Source: Tritrichomonas foetus (lineage: Eukaryota > Parabasalia > Tritrichomonadida > Tritrichomonadidae). Taken from it: a stretch of DNA of 14,639 nt. This document shows, in pieces, positions 14,587 through 14,639 of this stretch. Positions within the stretch are counted from its first letter, which is position 1; the number at the start of each line of letters is the position of its first letter. The stretch is from positions 1-14,639 of the forward strand of contig MLAK01000034.1 in NCBI GenBank assembly GCA_001839685.1. Direction: 5' to 3'. The translations under genes and the position numbers were made by a program. A model generated the notes under the pieces. It was not told the origin of the DNA and made no database searches. It worked only from the letters and a program-made list of their open reading frames with translations.

Positions 14587-14639
14587 TATATGAAAGGTTT
14601 ACAAAGTGGTCCCCCAAAAAATTTGTGGGACCACCCCAT
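14581..14639. repeat. Right copy of a dispersed inverted terminal repeat
   Basis: Positions 14581-14614 are the inverted counterpart of 22-55 with two mismatches. Beyond it the sequence is CA-rich and then tgtgggaccacccc. Within this copy gtggtcccc and gggaccac form a further inverted pair. The element continues past the window's end. Confidence 0.75.

Noticed and set aside
1..14639. The whole window as one giant Maverick/Polinton-like element bounded by terminal inverted repeats
   Set aside because: No integrase, polymerase, packaging ATPase or capsid gene is present; the interior is ordinary eukaryotic genes on both strands.
1..14639. tRNA genes, rRNA, CRISPR arrays or spliceosomal introns
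   Set aside because: No T-loop GTTCRA context with paired stems, no spaced repeat array, and no conserved trichomonad intron motif (ACTAACACACAG type) was seen by eye.

Overview
The window looks like nuclear DNA of an AT-rich, gene-dense protist, most likely a parabasalid (trichomonad) such as a Tritrichomonas relative. The reasons are: no introns are seen, there is a compact R2R3 Myb factor of trichomonad type, at least two starts sit 6-8 bases behind a TCATT initiator (the trichomonad Inr is TCA-Y-W), five stop codons are embedded in TAAA (the trichomonad poly(A) signal overlaps the stop), and there is a decayed ankyrin-repeat gene. Eukaryotic ribosomal protein eS26, an SP-RING SUMO ligase and an XRCC3-like RAD51 paralog rule out a bacterium. 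The species is inferred, not proven.

Layout. Positions 1-55 and 14581-14639 are inverted copies of one dispersed repeat, which probably explains why the sequence starts and stops there. Between them, left to right: an unrecognised helical protein (minus, 30-716) whose 3' end runs into the left repeat; an SP-RING SUMO-ligase-like protein (minus, 1041-1748); a 1.2 kb gap; a bacterial-type GH13 amylase with a signal-peptide-like leader and a one-base frameshift at a T6 run (plus, 2992-4486); a 2.1 kb AT-rich gap; an R2R3 Myb protein (plus, 6590-7354); a coiled-coil protein 'A' (plus, 7595-8680); a 1,002 bp-period tandem duplication carrying the end of A and the start of a small basic/acidic protein 'B'; intact B (plus, 9884-10249); a seven-helix PQ-loop membrane protein (plus, 10537-11226); ribosomal protein eS26 (minus, 11799-12152); a 209 bp divergent promoter with Myb-type motifs and a 20 bp minisatellite; an XRCC3-like recombination ATPase (plus, 12362-13396); and an ankyrin pseudogene ending in an 18 bp minisatellite (minus, 13528-13870).

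The most unusual part is 8057-10063. The duplication creates an in-frame B-A fusion gene at a junction holding a single N. Either a real microhomology-mediated tandem duplication made a chimeric gene, or two overlapping contigs were joined without being collapsed. B itself has a motif like the UAP56-binding motif of mRNA-export adaptors, and is preceded by a 30-codon small ORF and a perfect palindrome just upstream of its initiator.

The genes do not form an operon or pathway. They are ordinary single-gene units with short intergenic promoters. Functional themes are gene expression (Myb, eS26, possibly B), genome maintenance and modification (XRCC3-like, SP-RING), and nutrient handling (secreted amylase, PQ-loop transporter).
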